In this document: in pieces, positions 37,896 to 46,992 of the stretch
Layout: every line of letters begins with the position of its first letter
Numbering within the stretch: position 1 is the stretch's first letter
NCBI RefSeq assembly: GCF_024137865.1
Contig: NZ_CP099960.1
Coordinates: forward strand, 2,170,001 to 2,234,000
Source: Moraxella sp. FZFQ2102
GTDB taxonomy: Bacteria; Pseudomonadota; Gammaproteobacteria; Pseudomonadales; Moraxellaceae
Reading direction: 5' to 3'
Length of the DNA: 64,000 bases
Made by a program: the position numbers and the translations under genes
The notes under the pieces: model-generated
Databases searched by the model: none
What the model saw: only the letters and a program-made list of their open reading frames with translations
Told to the model about the DNA's origin: nothing

Positions 37896-38870
37896 ATGAA
37901 ATTACCCAAGCCACCTACTTTATCAGAACTAGAAGCGGGGGATATTTCGTCTGTGCTTTTGGGGTATTTGGCAGAGCATCCACCGATAGATGCCAAGGGG
38001 CGTTATTTGTCATGGGAGCAGTTTTTCTATCGTCACCCAGCTGACAGCAAACGGCGCTGGCTTACCCAAAAACTCAACCGTCACGCCATCATGCAGTCGA
38101 TGCATATTGGTGGCTATCAATTCTCGTATTGCTTACCACAAAGCCTACAAGCCAAGCTATATCACATTGAGCATCACTATCAGCAATGGCAATGGCCTAT
38201 TGATACCGAAGAGCTGCTCTTTGAAGAGCCGATTACCAGTGCTCAGCTTGAAGGTGCATCTACCACACGCAAGGTTGCTAAAGAGCTACTCGGCAGTCGC
38301 CGTGCACCTATGAATAAAAGCGAGGTGATGATTGTCAATAATTATCACTTGATGCAAGCGGTGAAACAACAAATAAATCAACCGCTTGATATCACTATGA
38401 TTTTGCAATTGCACCGAATCGCTACAGAGGGTGCGATTGACAATGATGCGATTTCGGGTGAATTTCGCCAAGATGATGAGATTGTCATTGCTGATTATGA
38501 CGGGCAAATTGTTCACCAGCCTCCTACATGGCAGACGCTACCGACCTTGATGCAGGCGTATTGCGAATTTGCCAATGCAGATCATCAAGGGGATGGCTTT
38601 ATCCATCCGATTGTCAAAGCGATTATTCTGCAATCTATGCCAAAATCCGCACCTGCAAATCTAGCTGTTGATTATAGCAATCTTAGCATCCATCAGTATC
38701 AGCTACTCACAAATACGCCATCTAATCAGGTTTTGACCGCCAAACAAGTATCTAATGAGCTTGGCATCTCAGACAGTACCGCTCGTAAGCTACTCAATGA
38801 ACTTGAGAGCATGGGATTGGCAACCACTGTGCGTAATGGTCGTGGTAAGGGGTATTTGTTGGTGAAGTAG
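37896..38870 (+). CDS. Fic-like protein lacking the catalytic loop
   Basis: This 324-aa relative of Fic/DUF4172 proteins has an N-terminal DUF4172-like region, the inhibitory-type motif TSAQLEGAST (about residue 115), and the Fic helices through GFIHPIVKAIIL. At the point where HPFxxGNGRxxR should follow within about 20 residues, the frame goes straight to QSMPKSAPANLAVDYSN and then the C-terminal winged helix (KQVSNELGISDSTARKLLNE). The catalytic segment of perhaps 50 residues is missing in frame. The product should not AMPylate but could still bind DNA. Its 3' end is duplicated at 34275-34462. Confidence 0.82.
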   Translation: MKLPKPPTLSELEAGDISSVLLGYLAEHPPIDAKGRYLSWEQFFYRHPADSKRRWLTQKLNRHAIMQSMHIGGYQFSYCLPQSLQAKLYHIEHHYQQWQWPIDTEELLFEEPITSAQLEGASTTRKVAKELLGSRRAPMNKSEVMIVNNYHLMQAVKQQINQPLDITMILQLHRIATEGAIDNDAISGEFRQDDEIVIADYDGQIVHQPPTWQTLPTLMQAYCEFANADHQGDGFIHPIVKAIILQSMPKSAPANLAVDYSNLSIHQYQLLTNTPSNQVLTAKQVSNELGISDSTARKLLNELESMGLATTVRNGRGKGYLLVK

Positions 38871-39124
38871 GGCGAATGTTGCCTTTCAGTACTTTAATTA
38901 AAGGCATGTTTTGCATAGTTTGAGATTTTGGTGACCTAATTAATCTCTCTAGTTTTTTGGTTATATGCCAAATGTTAAGCCAATTTCATCATTTGTTTAT
39001 GGGTATAACCATAAAAAACTTCATTATTTTAATATTTTTATGGCTATGATAAAAACTGAGCTCACTGCTTTGATAACCACTTGGGATAATTTCATCCAGT
39101 TTAGTGTCGAGCAATGAAATCCTT
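38871..39124. other. Spacer with weak hairpin
   Basis: A hairpin at about 38880-38906 (tgccttt / aaaggca) may terminate fic transcription. Nothing else is recognised. Confidence 0.4.
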
Positions 39125-39646
39125 TTACCTTCCCACATCCTGCAAATACCCAAAACGATAAAACGGCTCATGGTAATCATGATACAGTTTTCTTAAATTT
39201 GCCGTATCTCGACAAAGCATAGCCGCGCGGATATTTGTTCGATAGACATCTAGGCAGGTGCGCAATGAGCCGATGAAGTCTTTGATTTCAGATGATTGGA
39301 GATGGAATGGTTGATATAAACACTCAATATTATCCAGTATTAACAAATATCGCTGATTGCCTGAGATAATTTGCTCAAATACAACTCTTAAAGAATAACA
39401 GCTATCTGCTTGATTAGGGCAAACAGCTGCAATCATATGCGACATAAAATGCTGATAGATGGATGCTTGCACATCAGTAAAGTCATAATATATCACATGA
39501 ATGTCAGCATCTTTAGCCAGTCTTTCAAAGACTTGTCTATATTCATCCAATCGATACAAATACGCATCATCACTGCTATAAAACACAGCAGTATCCAATA
39601 TCCCTTCACAAAAGGCATCAAAGATACGCGTTGGTAGATCTTTCAT
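39125..39646 (-). CDS. Hypothetical protein with Walker B-like segment
   Basis: This 173-aa protein is not recognised. The hydrophobic strand RYLLILDNIECLYQ resembles a Walker B strand, and VIYYDFTDVQASIYQHF is similar to the early part of STAND or AAA ATPases, but no Walker A is present. It may be a truncated member of an ATPase family. It lies upstream of nothing obvious and is on the same strand as the Phd-like and HigA genes. Confidence 0.5.
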   Translation of the reverse strand: MKDLPTRIFDAFCEGILDTAVFYSSDDAYLYRLDEYRQVFERLAKDADIHVIYYDFTDVQASIYQHFMSHMIAAVCPNQADSCYSLRVVFEQIISGNQRYLLILDNIECLYQPFHLQSSEIKDFIGSLRTCLDVYRTNIRAAMLCRDTANLRKLYHDYHEPFYRFGYLQDVGR

Positions 39647-39681
39647 GGGTTTTTTGGATTGTCATAAATTTGATGGCTATC

Positions 39682-39894
39682 TCAATTATCTAAAGATGCG
39701 TACGCTGTCATCTGAGTATAAATAAATTCAGGCACCATACAAAATTTAGGTTCTCCATCTTTTATGATAGCAATCACATCTTTTTCAACAACTTCCATCC
39801 AGTAATCGAAGTTCTCTTCTAATTCTGATATTTCGATGTAGTGTTTAGGTGCATAGTCTTGAAGTGTCAGCTTTTGGGTGCTTGCTTGTTCCAT
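39682..39894 (-). CDS. Small Phd/YefM-like antitoxin candidate
   Basis: This 70-aa protein with ISELEENFDYWMEVVEKDVIAIIKDGEPKF matches the general pattern of Phd/YefM antitoxin N-terminal domains (regulator binding followed by a strand ending in a G-x-P turn). No toxin gene follows directly; the next gene on the strand is the 173-aa unknown. It is 37 bp downstream of the HigA-like gene. Confidence 0.5.
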   Translation of the reverse strand: MEQASTQKLTLQDYAPKHYIEISELEENFDYWMEVVEKDVIAIIKDGEPKFCMVPEFIYTQMTAYASLDN

Positions 39895-39930
39895 ATGAGT
39901 TTCCTTTTTTATGCTGTGATGGTTCTAAGG

Positions 39931-40197
39931 TTATTTGAAATAGACTGTTTTGGTAAGTTGTTGCTCATAGGTATTTTGTAAGTCCAGCCAAAATCTAGAA
40001 CTATTGCCAAAATACTGTGCCAAACGCAAGGCAGTGTCTGCACTAATACCACACCGTCCACTGATAATATCATGAACATGATTAGGCGCAATGCCCAAAA
40101 ACTCAGCCAAAGTCGCTACTGACAACCCTAAAGGTTTTAAAAATTCTTCACGCAGTATCTCACCCACATGAATTGGTCTCATGCTGTTGTTGGACAT
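39931..40197 (-). CDS. higA: HigA-family antitoxin (VapI-like XRE), orphan
   Basis: This 88-aa protein opens with RPIHVGEILREEFLKPLGLS, the signature of HigA/VapI addiction-module antitoxins, and has an XRE helix-turn-helix (VATLAEFLGIAPNHVHDIISG). HigB toxin genes normally lie immediately upstream. Here only about 65 bp separate the start from an inserted IS3 element (from 40267), with no higB beyond it. The toxin has been lost. Confidence 0.82.
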   Translation of the reverse strand: MSNNSMRPIHVGEILREEFLKPLGLSVATLAEFLGIAPNHVHDIISGRCGISADTALRLAQYFGNSSRFWLDLQNTYEQQLTKTVYFK

Positions 40198-40266
40198 AAG
40201 GACTCCATGATGTTATCGCATAGGTAGCAATTAACAAGTATTTGCAGTCTAGGCAGTGATTGCCTA

Positions 40267-41492
40267 TGTAGTGGTCAACTAATTCAACAGTCCCTGATAA
40301 GTTGATTTTGCTGGAACTGGTGCCAGACCTTGATTGTATTGATGTGGACGAATGTGATTATAATACATCACATAGTCTTTGACATCATTCATTGCACTTT
40401 CAACATCACGATAACCGCCTTTTGGCATCCACTCATGTTTAAAACTACGAAACCATCGCTCCATTGGGGCATTATCCCAACAATTGCCTCGGCGACTCAT
40501 GCTTTGGACTAGCTTGTGTCTGTTTACACAAGCTGTAAACTTGTCACTGCCATAAATACTGCCTTGATCGGAGTGAAAGATCATGTTTGGTGTGTGTTTG
40601 ATGTTTAGCATGGCATGGTTTAATGCATCAATCACTAAATTTGCATCATGACGATTACCAAGCTTCCAGCCCACTACTTGACGATTGGATAAATTAATAA
40701 CCACTGCCAAATAATGCCACACGCCGTTAACCTTCAGATAGGTTGTATCACCACAAAGCACCGTTATATGAGGCTTAGGACTAAACTGTCGCTCCAGAAT
40801 ATTGTCAAATATTTGGCCATTGTCTTTGTCTTGATAACGCCATTTTTGCGGTTGTTTGCTAAATAAGCCTTGCTGCTTCATAAGCTTACGCACTAAATAC
40901 AAGCCAACTGTGATACCTTTTGCTTGCAATCGTGCTTTGATACTGCGTTTACCTGCTGAGCCTCTGCTTTCGTCAAAAATGGCTTTTATGTGAGTGGCGA
41001 TACCAACATGCTTAGCTGGTTTATTAGCCTGTCGTAACTGGGTATAGTAAGCACTTTCACTGACGCCAAATAACTTACATAAACGCTTGATGCCGTGCGA
41101 TTTTAATGTCTTAATTGCTTGGTATTTTTGCTCTCGAGAGATATTAAAATCGCTGTAGCCTTTTTTAGAATCAGCTTGTCCTCTTCTAGCACTCTGATTC
41201 TATCTTCTAGCTCACGAATACGTTGTTGATCAGGACTGATTGGTTTTGAGCCTGCAAGTACATAGCCTTGATGTTCTGCTTTGACTTGGCTTAACCAGCG
41301 TCTAAATGATGTTTCACCAACATCCAATTCCTGACAAGCCTGGGATATGCTGTAGCCTTTGTCTGTGACTAATTTTACTGCTTCTAATTTAAACTCTGCA
41401 CTAAAGCTTCGTCTTGGTCGTCTCATGGTTTATCCTCATTTTTATGATATTGTACCACTTATTGAGGACTGCGGGATTAGTGTACCACTACA
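40267..41492 (-). mobile_element. IS3-family element, copy 1 (1226 bp)
   Basis: The ends tgtagtggtcaactaattc and tgtagtggtacactaatcc (reverse of the right end) are imperfect inverted repeats. A 3-bp target duplication CTA flanks the element (40264-40266 and 41493-41495). It contains orfA and orfB and is the same as the copies at 43961 and 46993. It lies just upstream of higA. Confidence 0.93.
40279..41426 (-). CDS. IS3-family transposase OrfAB, copy 1 (programmed frameshift)
   Basis: OrfA (41103-41426, 107 aa) is a HTH_Tnp_1 protein with a leucine-zipper tail (RIRELEDRIRVLEEDKLILKK). OrfB is open from about 41160 to 40279 in the -1 frame and carries the DDE core: GDTTYLKV, HSDQGSIYGS and [15 protein letters not shown]. 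The A AAA AAG heptamer at 41160-41166 (complement), in codons for LKK, joins them. The fusion of roughly 380 aa is the active transposase in this family. The reading frame starting at MQAKGITVG is only the C-terminal 216 residues. Confidence 0.9.
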
Positions 41493-41689
41493 CTACCCTT
41501 TGGTGTATTTTACCATAAATAAAGGAGTTGTCCTGGATAATAACCAAAAATTCCATTTGGGTTAAAATAGCCAAATGGAAAAGATTGTTGCATATTCCAC
41601 CCTATTTAATCATCCAATAAAAACAACCTTTGATTGTCAAATGTAAAAGATTTTGCATTTATTGGGTATTGGCACACAATCCAATATTG

Positions 41690-41831
41690 GCAGTTTGCTG
41701 ATTGCTAGCCAGTATTCTGTTGCAGCTTAACATAGGTTATTTATTTCCTGAGATAACCATTGCTGATGCTATGCTTGATCGCACCATTCATCAAGCATGC
41801 TTGATTACATTAGCGGGCGAATCTATGTGAA
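41690..41831 (+). pseudogene. istB (IS21) relic
   Basis: The plus strand reads SLLIASQYSVAA, then after a stop and frame change PEITIADAMLDRTIHQAC and ITLAGESM. This is the C-terminal region of the IstB helper ATPase of IS21 elements (consensus PTIADAILDR and LxGESMR). Stops and frameshifts show long decay. Neither istA nor ends of the element were found. Confidence 0.65.
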
Positions 41832-42090
41832 AGGAATTAACACCATAATAATCATAGAGACTCAACCAAGATGGACAGGGTTCACTGAAATCACTAGTCA
41901 TTTTAAATCGGAATTGATGCCCATTTAGACTGGAATAGGTGGTCAGGAAGGTGTGGATTTTGCAAGCATGGCCGTCAAGCTGAAAGTGTGTTTCGATATG
42001 GGCTTGATAAACTCACTCGTTATCTCATTTCTGTTTTAAACCTAAAGAAATCATTAATATGGACTTCTTTAGGTGGTTTTTGTCATGTAC
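41832..42090. other. Unassigned spacer with hairpin
   Basis: Contains an inverted repeat around 42039-42077 (acctaaagaaatc / gacttctttaggt) that could terminate transcription on either strand. The rest shows no gene I recognise. Confidence 0.35.
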
Positions 42091-42480
42091 TTAGCGATTA
42101 GGTAACACTAATCGCCCTGTAAGCCAACTACTCATACCACCTATGACACCTAAAAAGCTAGCACTTAAAACAATCCAAGCTAAAACTTCCAAATCTAATA
42201 ATAACGTAGCCGTATCAATCAAATGTATTAAAATGACACCAACATAAAAACATAATGTACAAATCATTGATGATACGCACCCATGTTTAAATAACACAAC
42301 CCCTGCAACATCTGAATATTGCTTTTGTTTATTCAATTTGATTGCAACCAATACCGCTGGAATACAACCCAACGTACAGCCATACATCACCATACCAAGC
42401 ATAATGAGATGTAATTCATTCCATGCAATCGTATGATCACCCACCACAGTATTATAGAAAAGCCATGTGCATATCGTCAA
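42091..42480 (-). CDS. Small membrane protein, unknown
   Basis: This 129-aa protein has about four hydrophobic segments, including LIMLGMVMYGCTLGCIPAVLVAI, CTLCFYVGVILIHL and LAWIVLSASFLGVIGG. It is not recognised. The start is uncertain because the frame opens at a TTG. An ATG about 37 bp further upstream gives MTKWSLMKGR in a frame that would join at the T5 tract near 42478 if one T were removed, so a homopolymer frameshift is possible. Confidence 0.5.
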   Translation of the reverse strand: MTICTWLFYNTVVGDHTIAWNELHLIMLGMVMYGCTLGCIPAVLVAIKLNKQKQYSDVAGVVLFKHGCVSSMICTLCFYVGVILIHLIDTATLLLDLEVLAWIVLSASFLGVIGGMSSWLTGRLVLPNR

Positions 42481-42710
42481 AAATCCGCCCTTTCATCAAG
42501 CTCCACTTCGTCATATAGTAAATATTTTCGATTCGCTTGATGTTCAAATCTCCCATCTAAAGATTGTCAAACCGACGAATGATGGCGTTGCGATAATATC
42601 AAACAATAAAGCTAATTTGGCATCGTCAATATCAATCAAAGTAGCTGATAATTTTAGTTTATAGACGCTCAACTTGTCGCTATATTTTGTTGCCAGTCGA
42701 GCGTTACCAA

Positions 42711-43139
42711 TCATTTTTTTAAACAGTTTTTTATATCTTTCCCATAAAAAACTGTTTTGTTATTAATACAAAAATCAAATCCAGAAAATCCATGACCTCC
42801 AAGCTCATATTGATACAACATAAAATTGTAGATTTGCTTATTTTGGATTATGGAGGGATAATTTTCTATGGTAAGTTTTGAGACTTTTCTACCTAGGCTT
42901 TGCGAATAAACTATTTGGTTGTTATGGTTAATCTCAAGACCACTTGTATAACCCTCCTGAAGAGCAAAAATTAGATTATTTTGCTCAATGATGGCACTTT
43001 TTAATGTGCCATTTTTGACGAGATCTTTGTCTTTGGAGAGGATATGGTTCATCAAAAACATAAAGCCAATCGCTATTATGGAGCAAATTGCCATAAAAAT
43101 AGCCGCGATCTTTATTAATTTTTCTATCATTTTAATCAT
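42711..43139 (-). CDS. Small anchored protein, unknown
   Basis: This 142-aa protein has one N-terminal transmembrane helix (KIAAIFMAICSIIAIGFMFL) and a hydrophilic outside part with two cysteines near the C terminus (FDFCINNK, IKNCLKK). It is not recognised. Size, topology and company suggest a periplasmic immunity-type or accessory protein, which is only a guess. Confidence 0.55.
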   Translation of the reverse strand: MIKMIEKLIKIAAIFMAICSIIAIGFMFLMNHILSKDKDLVKNGTLKSAIIEQNNLIFALQEGYTSGLEINHNNQIVYSQSLGRKVSKLTIENYPSIIQNKQIYNFMLYQYELGGHGFSGFDFCINNKTVFYGKDIKNCLKK

Positions 43140-43275
43140 ACCAAATCTAAGAATTAATGGCTCTCTTAACTTTTTTCTTCATAAATCTGAATCACTGTAT
43201 CCAAATTTCTAGCCCTAACATTAGTTTCAAAGTTTGTATCTTTCATTAAGCTGGGATTCCATATATTTTATCCAC

Positions 43276-43732
43276 CTATTCCAACACTTCAATGGTATAT
43301 GTTTTTTCAAATTCTTTGCCAACAAACATACTGCCATAAGTACTCCCTGTTAATTTGATGGTAATTGGTTTTAGTTCAGACGGAGTGCCTGTAATAGTTA
43401 AGTTTGAGTAATCTGTTCTATAAACAGGTTTATTATATATGTCTTTGTAGCTTTCATACACTTTCGGCTCCACCATAATATCTTCATTTGAAACTTGTAT
43501 GTCAACCGTTTCCTCTATAATAGCGGCTTCTATCTCAATTTTCGCATAATAAGGTTGATTGAGATGTGCTTTGGGTAATTCTTGGGTTGCAAAATGTGGA
43601 CGATTAGCAAAATGTGATGAGATTTTAAACATAATAATTAAAAAAAACAATCAAAAATACTATGGTTGCCAAAAACCACAATGCCACTTTCTCCCATAAT
43701 GCCATATTTTGCCATAATGCTGTCTTTTTCAT
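43276..43732 (-). pseudogene. Anchored Ig-like small protein, copy 1, poly-T frameshift
   Basis: The body ELPKAHLNQPYYAKIEIE ... NLTITGTPSELKPITI ... EKTYTIEVLE belongs to a family with two further members here (45813, 46470). The real beginning is MKKTALWQNMALWEKVALW at 43732, but the frame is lost at T8 (A8 at 43640-43647 on plus). T7 would give one 150-aa protein with a membrane anchor. The L(T)ITGTPt pattern resembles putative Ig / cadherin-like (He_PIG) domains. It may be inactive or phase variable. Confidence 0.65.
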
Positions 43733-43960
43733 GTCACACCTTTTTTTACAATAAAAGCGGTTTTATGGTAGAGCATAAATTTATTAAGTGGCAAATTTGA
43801 CTGGATAGACCAATTGTCCTTTTCCAACCAACCCATTAATTCATGAGGAAATCCCGATATTTTAGCTATACCATTGGTTTTAAAATACCCAGTAGGATAT
43901 CTGGTTTTCTTAGATGGCTTAAGTTGTATTGATTTAATATTTGCTACACCATAATACCAC

Positions 43961-45186
43961 TGTAGTGGTCAACTAATTCAACAGTCCCTGATAAGTTGAT
44001 TTTGCTGGAACTGGTGCCAGACCTTGATTGTATTGATGTGGACGAATGTGATTATAATACATCACATAGTCTTTGACATCATTCATTGCACTTTCAACAT
44101 CACGATAACCGCCTTTTGGCATCCACTCATGTTTAAAACTACGAAACCATCGCTCCATTGGGGCATTATCCCAACAATTGCCTCGGCGACTCATGCTTTG
44201 GACTAGCTTGTGTCTGTTTACACAAGCTGTAAACTTGTCACTGCCATAAATACTGCCTTGATCGGAGTGAAAGATCATGTTTGGTGTGTGTTTGATGTTT
44301 AGCATGGCATGGTTTAATGCATCAATCACTAAATTTGCATCATGACGATTACCAAGCTTCCAGCCCACTACTTGACGATTGGATAAATTAATAACCACTG
44401 CCAAATAATGCCACACGCCGTTAACCTTCAGATAGGTTGTATCACCACAAAGCACCGTTATATGAGGCTTAGGACTAAACTGTCGCTCCAGAATATTGTC
44501 AAATATTTGGCCATTGTCTTTGTCTTGATAACGCCATTTTTGCGGTTGTTTGCTAAATAAGCCTTGCTGCTTCATAAGCTTACGCACTAAATACAAGCCA
44601 ACTGTGATACCTTTTGCTTGCAATCGTGCTTTGATACTGCGTTTACCTGCTGAGCCTCTGCTTTCGTCAAAAATGGCTTTTATGTGAGTGGCGATACCAA
44701 CATGCTTAGCTGGTTTATTAGCCTGTCGTAACTGGGTATAGTAAGCACTTTCACTGACGCCAAATAACTTACATAAACGCTTGATGCCGTGCGATTTTAA
44801 TGTCTTAATTGCTTGGTATTTTTGCTCTCGAGAGATATTAAAATCGCTGTAGCCTTTTTTAGAATCAGCTTGTCCTCTTCTAGCACTCTGATTCTATCTT
44901 CTAGCTCACGAATACGTTGTTGATCAGGACTGATTGGTTTTGAGCCTGCAAGTACATAGCCTTGATGTTCTGCTTTGACTTGGCTTAACCAGCGTCTAAA
45001 TGATGTTTCACCAACATCCAATTCCTGACAAGCCTGGGATATGCTGTAGCCTTTGTCTGTGACTAATTTTACTGCTTCTAATTTAAACTCTGCACTAAAG
45101 CTTCGTCTTGGTCGTCTCATGGTTTATCCTCATTTTTATGATATTGTACCACTTATTGAGGACTGCGGGATTAGTGTACCACTACA
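43961..45186 (-). mobile_element. IS3-family element, copy 2 (1226 bp)
   Basis: Same element as at 40267, with the same ends. It is flanked by the 3-bp duplication CAC (43958-43960 and 45187-45189). Confidence 0.93.
43973..45120 (-). CDS. IS3-family transposase OrfAB, copy 2
   Basis: OrfA (44797-45120) and the OrfB C-terminal 216 residues (43973-44623) are identical in protein sequence to copy 1, with the same A AAA AAG shift site. Apparently intact. Confidence 0.9.
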
Positions 45187-45339
45187 CACAGACTCCAAAC
45201 AAGACTTTTGTAGGTATTTTTATCCACCAATAGTAAAAAATAAAAAAATACAGCAGGACCACACAAAGAGGATAAGCCTTGGTCAGGAACTGTACCGGCA
45301 CATAGGGTGTTAATAGTCCTTGTTGCAACACTCTTTATG
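45187..45339. other. Gene fragment or spacer right of IS copy 2
   Basis: A short plus-strand frame reads DSKQDFCRYFYPP ... LGQELYRHIGC and stops at 45313. Its beginning would lie left of the IS. It may be the tail of a disrupted gene. I do not recognise it. Confidence 0.3.
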
Positions 45340-45765
45340 TTAAATTTTTGATTTATTAAAATACAGGAATGCCAAACTATTGATAATAAATAGTATCTGC
45401 AATATTACCCAAATAAGTAAATGATTATTATTGCAATAAATAATAGATGACCATATCATATTCCAAACAGTTGAGCTTTCTATAAATAAAAATATGAAAT
45501 ACTGACATATAAAATAAACAGAAAACAAAAAAGCATAGCCAATTTTATTTCTTACTAAGGACAAAAATAATGCAAAGAAAAAAGTAAATATCGCCAATAA
45601 TTTAAATGCGACACCATCATCACCCCCTGTGCCATTAATTTGATATAAATACATTATTGAATATTTATCATATCCAAAACAAATTTTATTGTATTCAATA
45701 AAAAGCAAGGGAAATACTGATAAAAACAAGCATAGCTTTGATGTTATCAAAAAAAGTTTTGGCAT
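45340..45765 (-). CDS. Four-helix membrane protein, unknown
   Basis: This 141-aa hydrophobic protein has about four transmembrane segments (for example LLAIFTFFFALFLSLV and LLIWVILQILFIINSLAFLY) and a loop with INGTGGDDG. It is not recognised. It lies directly downstream of the intact Ig-like gene (47 bp) on the same strand and could be in one transcript with it. Confidence 0.55.
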   Translation of the reverse strand: MPKLFLITSKLCLFLSVFPLLFIEYNKICFGYDKYSIMYLYQINGTGGDDGVAFKLLAIFTFFFALFLSLVRNKIGYAFLFSVYFICQYFIFLFIESSTVWNMIWSSIIYCNNNHLLIWVILQILFIINSLAFLYFNKSKI

Positions 45766-45812
45766 GAGAGTTTTTATTTATGGTTAATTAGGTGAATATT
45801 ATATTTTACCAC

Positions 45813-46232
45813 CTATTCCAACACTTCAATAGTATATGTTCTTTTAAATTCTTTGCCTGAAAACATTGCATCGTAAAATCTCCCCTGTACTTGAATGGTG
45901 ATGAGTTCTATCTTGGTAGGCGTACCTGCAATAGTTAAGTCCGAGTAATCTGTTCTATAAACAGGTTTATTATATATGTCTTTATTGGTTTCATATACTT
46001 TGGGCTTTACCATAATATCAGTGCTTGAAGAAAAAACTGTAGTATCTTCATCAGCAACTATGCCTTCTATCTGAATTTTTGCATGGTAAGGCTGATTGAG
46101 GCGTGCTTTGGGTAATTCTTGGGTGGTAAGCTCAGGTCTAGTTGAGGCATAATACAGTACAAGATAGCTCACTATAAATAAAACAAAAAGCCCAAACATA
46201 AAGCCCATGGACCACAGAAAAAATCGTTTCAT
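45813..46232 (-). CDS. Anchored Ig-like small protein, copy 2 (intact)
   Basis: This 139-aa protein has an N-terminal membrane helix (MGFMFGLFVLFIVSYLVLYY) followed by an extracytoplasmic domain of the same family as 43276 and 46470: ELPKARLNQPYHAKIQIEG, KPKVYETNKDIYNKPVY, LTIAGTPTKIELITI, KRTYTIEVLE. It has an aggagc ribosome-binding site. The function is unknown; the beta-rich domain with ITGTP-type turn suggests an Ig/cadherin-like fold. This is the only undamaged member of the family in the window. Confidence 0.65.
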   Translation of the reverse strand: MKRFFLWSMGFMFGLFVLFIVSYLVLYYASTRPELTTQELPKARLNQPYHAKIQIEGIVADEDTTVFSSSTDIMVKPKVYETNKDIYNKPVYRTDYSDLTIAGTPTKIELITIQVQGRFYDAMFSGKEFKRTYTIEVLE

Positions 46233-46469
46233 TGTTAAGCTCCTGCTTTTTTATTATGAGCATCTACCCAAACACATATATTTGGAAAATATGTTTGCGA
46301 AAGTTAGAAAAATTCACATTGGTTTTAATAGAGTGATTGTCTTTACCCTAACTAAAAATCTTCAAATAATATCAGTATGATAAATTTTTCTAGAAATACT
46401 AATAAATTGTCATCTATTAATTCTATGATACAATAATTTAAATTGAATTACATTAATTATTTGTCAATA

Positions 46470-46884
46470 TTAATTACACTGTTTGACATAAATTGTATAT
46501 GTTTTTTCATAACCATTACTCGGCTCAAAAAAATGAAAACATATGTTTATAGAAAGCAACATTAATCTTTACATCAATCGACTCTAAACTGGTAGGTGTA
46601 CCTGACACGGTAAGTTCATTGCCATCGTAATCGGGTACCAAAGCACCTGTAATATCCCTATACCCACTAAAATACATTCTTGAATTTACTTTGAAGTTCT
46701 CATCAGACACTTGACCGTATTTTGTCCAATCACTTGACACAACATCGCCACCACCAACCTTAATCTCTGCCTTATAGAATTGATTAAGGCAAGCATCAGG
46801 TAAGGCATCTGGATAAAAAGTCGCTTTGCTACAACTTGTTAATAACAATATTAAACCTGCTAGGAAAAATATTTTCTTATTCAT
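46470..46884 (-). pseudogene. Ig-like lipoprotein, copy 3, frameshifted at poly-T
   Basis: This starts as a lipoprotein (LILLLTSCSK lipobox) and continues with ALPDACLNQFYKAEIKVGG and LTVSGTPTSLESIDVKI. The frame stops early at MFSFF-TGA because of a T7 tract (A7 at 46527-46533 on plus). With T6 the protein would continue EPSNGYEKTYTIYVKQCN and end at 46470. The partial fourth copy at 46916-46992 has exactly T6 at this place, which supports the reading. Aggaat ribosome-binding site. Confidence 0.7.
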
Positions 46885-46915
46885 ATCTATTCCTAATTGA
46901 CAAAATATAGTAAAA

Positions 46916-46992
46916 CTAATTGCACTGTTTTACATTGATTACATATGTTTTCTTATAACCATCACTCGGCTCAAAAAATGAAAACATATGTT
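46916..46992 (-). pseudogene. Ig-like family copy 4, C-terminal remnant split by IS copy 3
   Basis: Minus-strand reading YDIYKHMFSFFEPSDGYKK then TYVINVKQCN matches the corrected end of copy 3. The first part of this stretch (YDIY) lies at 48219-48236, on the other side of IS copy 3, followed by an IS1595 relic that removed the rest. Only about 30 codons survive. Confidence 0.7.

Noticed and set aside
42467-42664. Plus-strand open frame of 65 codons between two minus-strand genes
   Set aside because: No ribosome-binding site and no family resemblance; it partly overlaps the probable true start of the 42091 gene.
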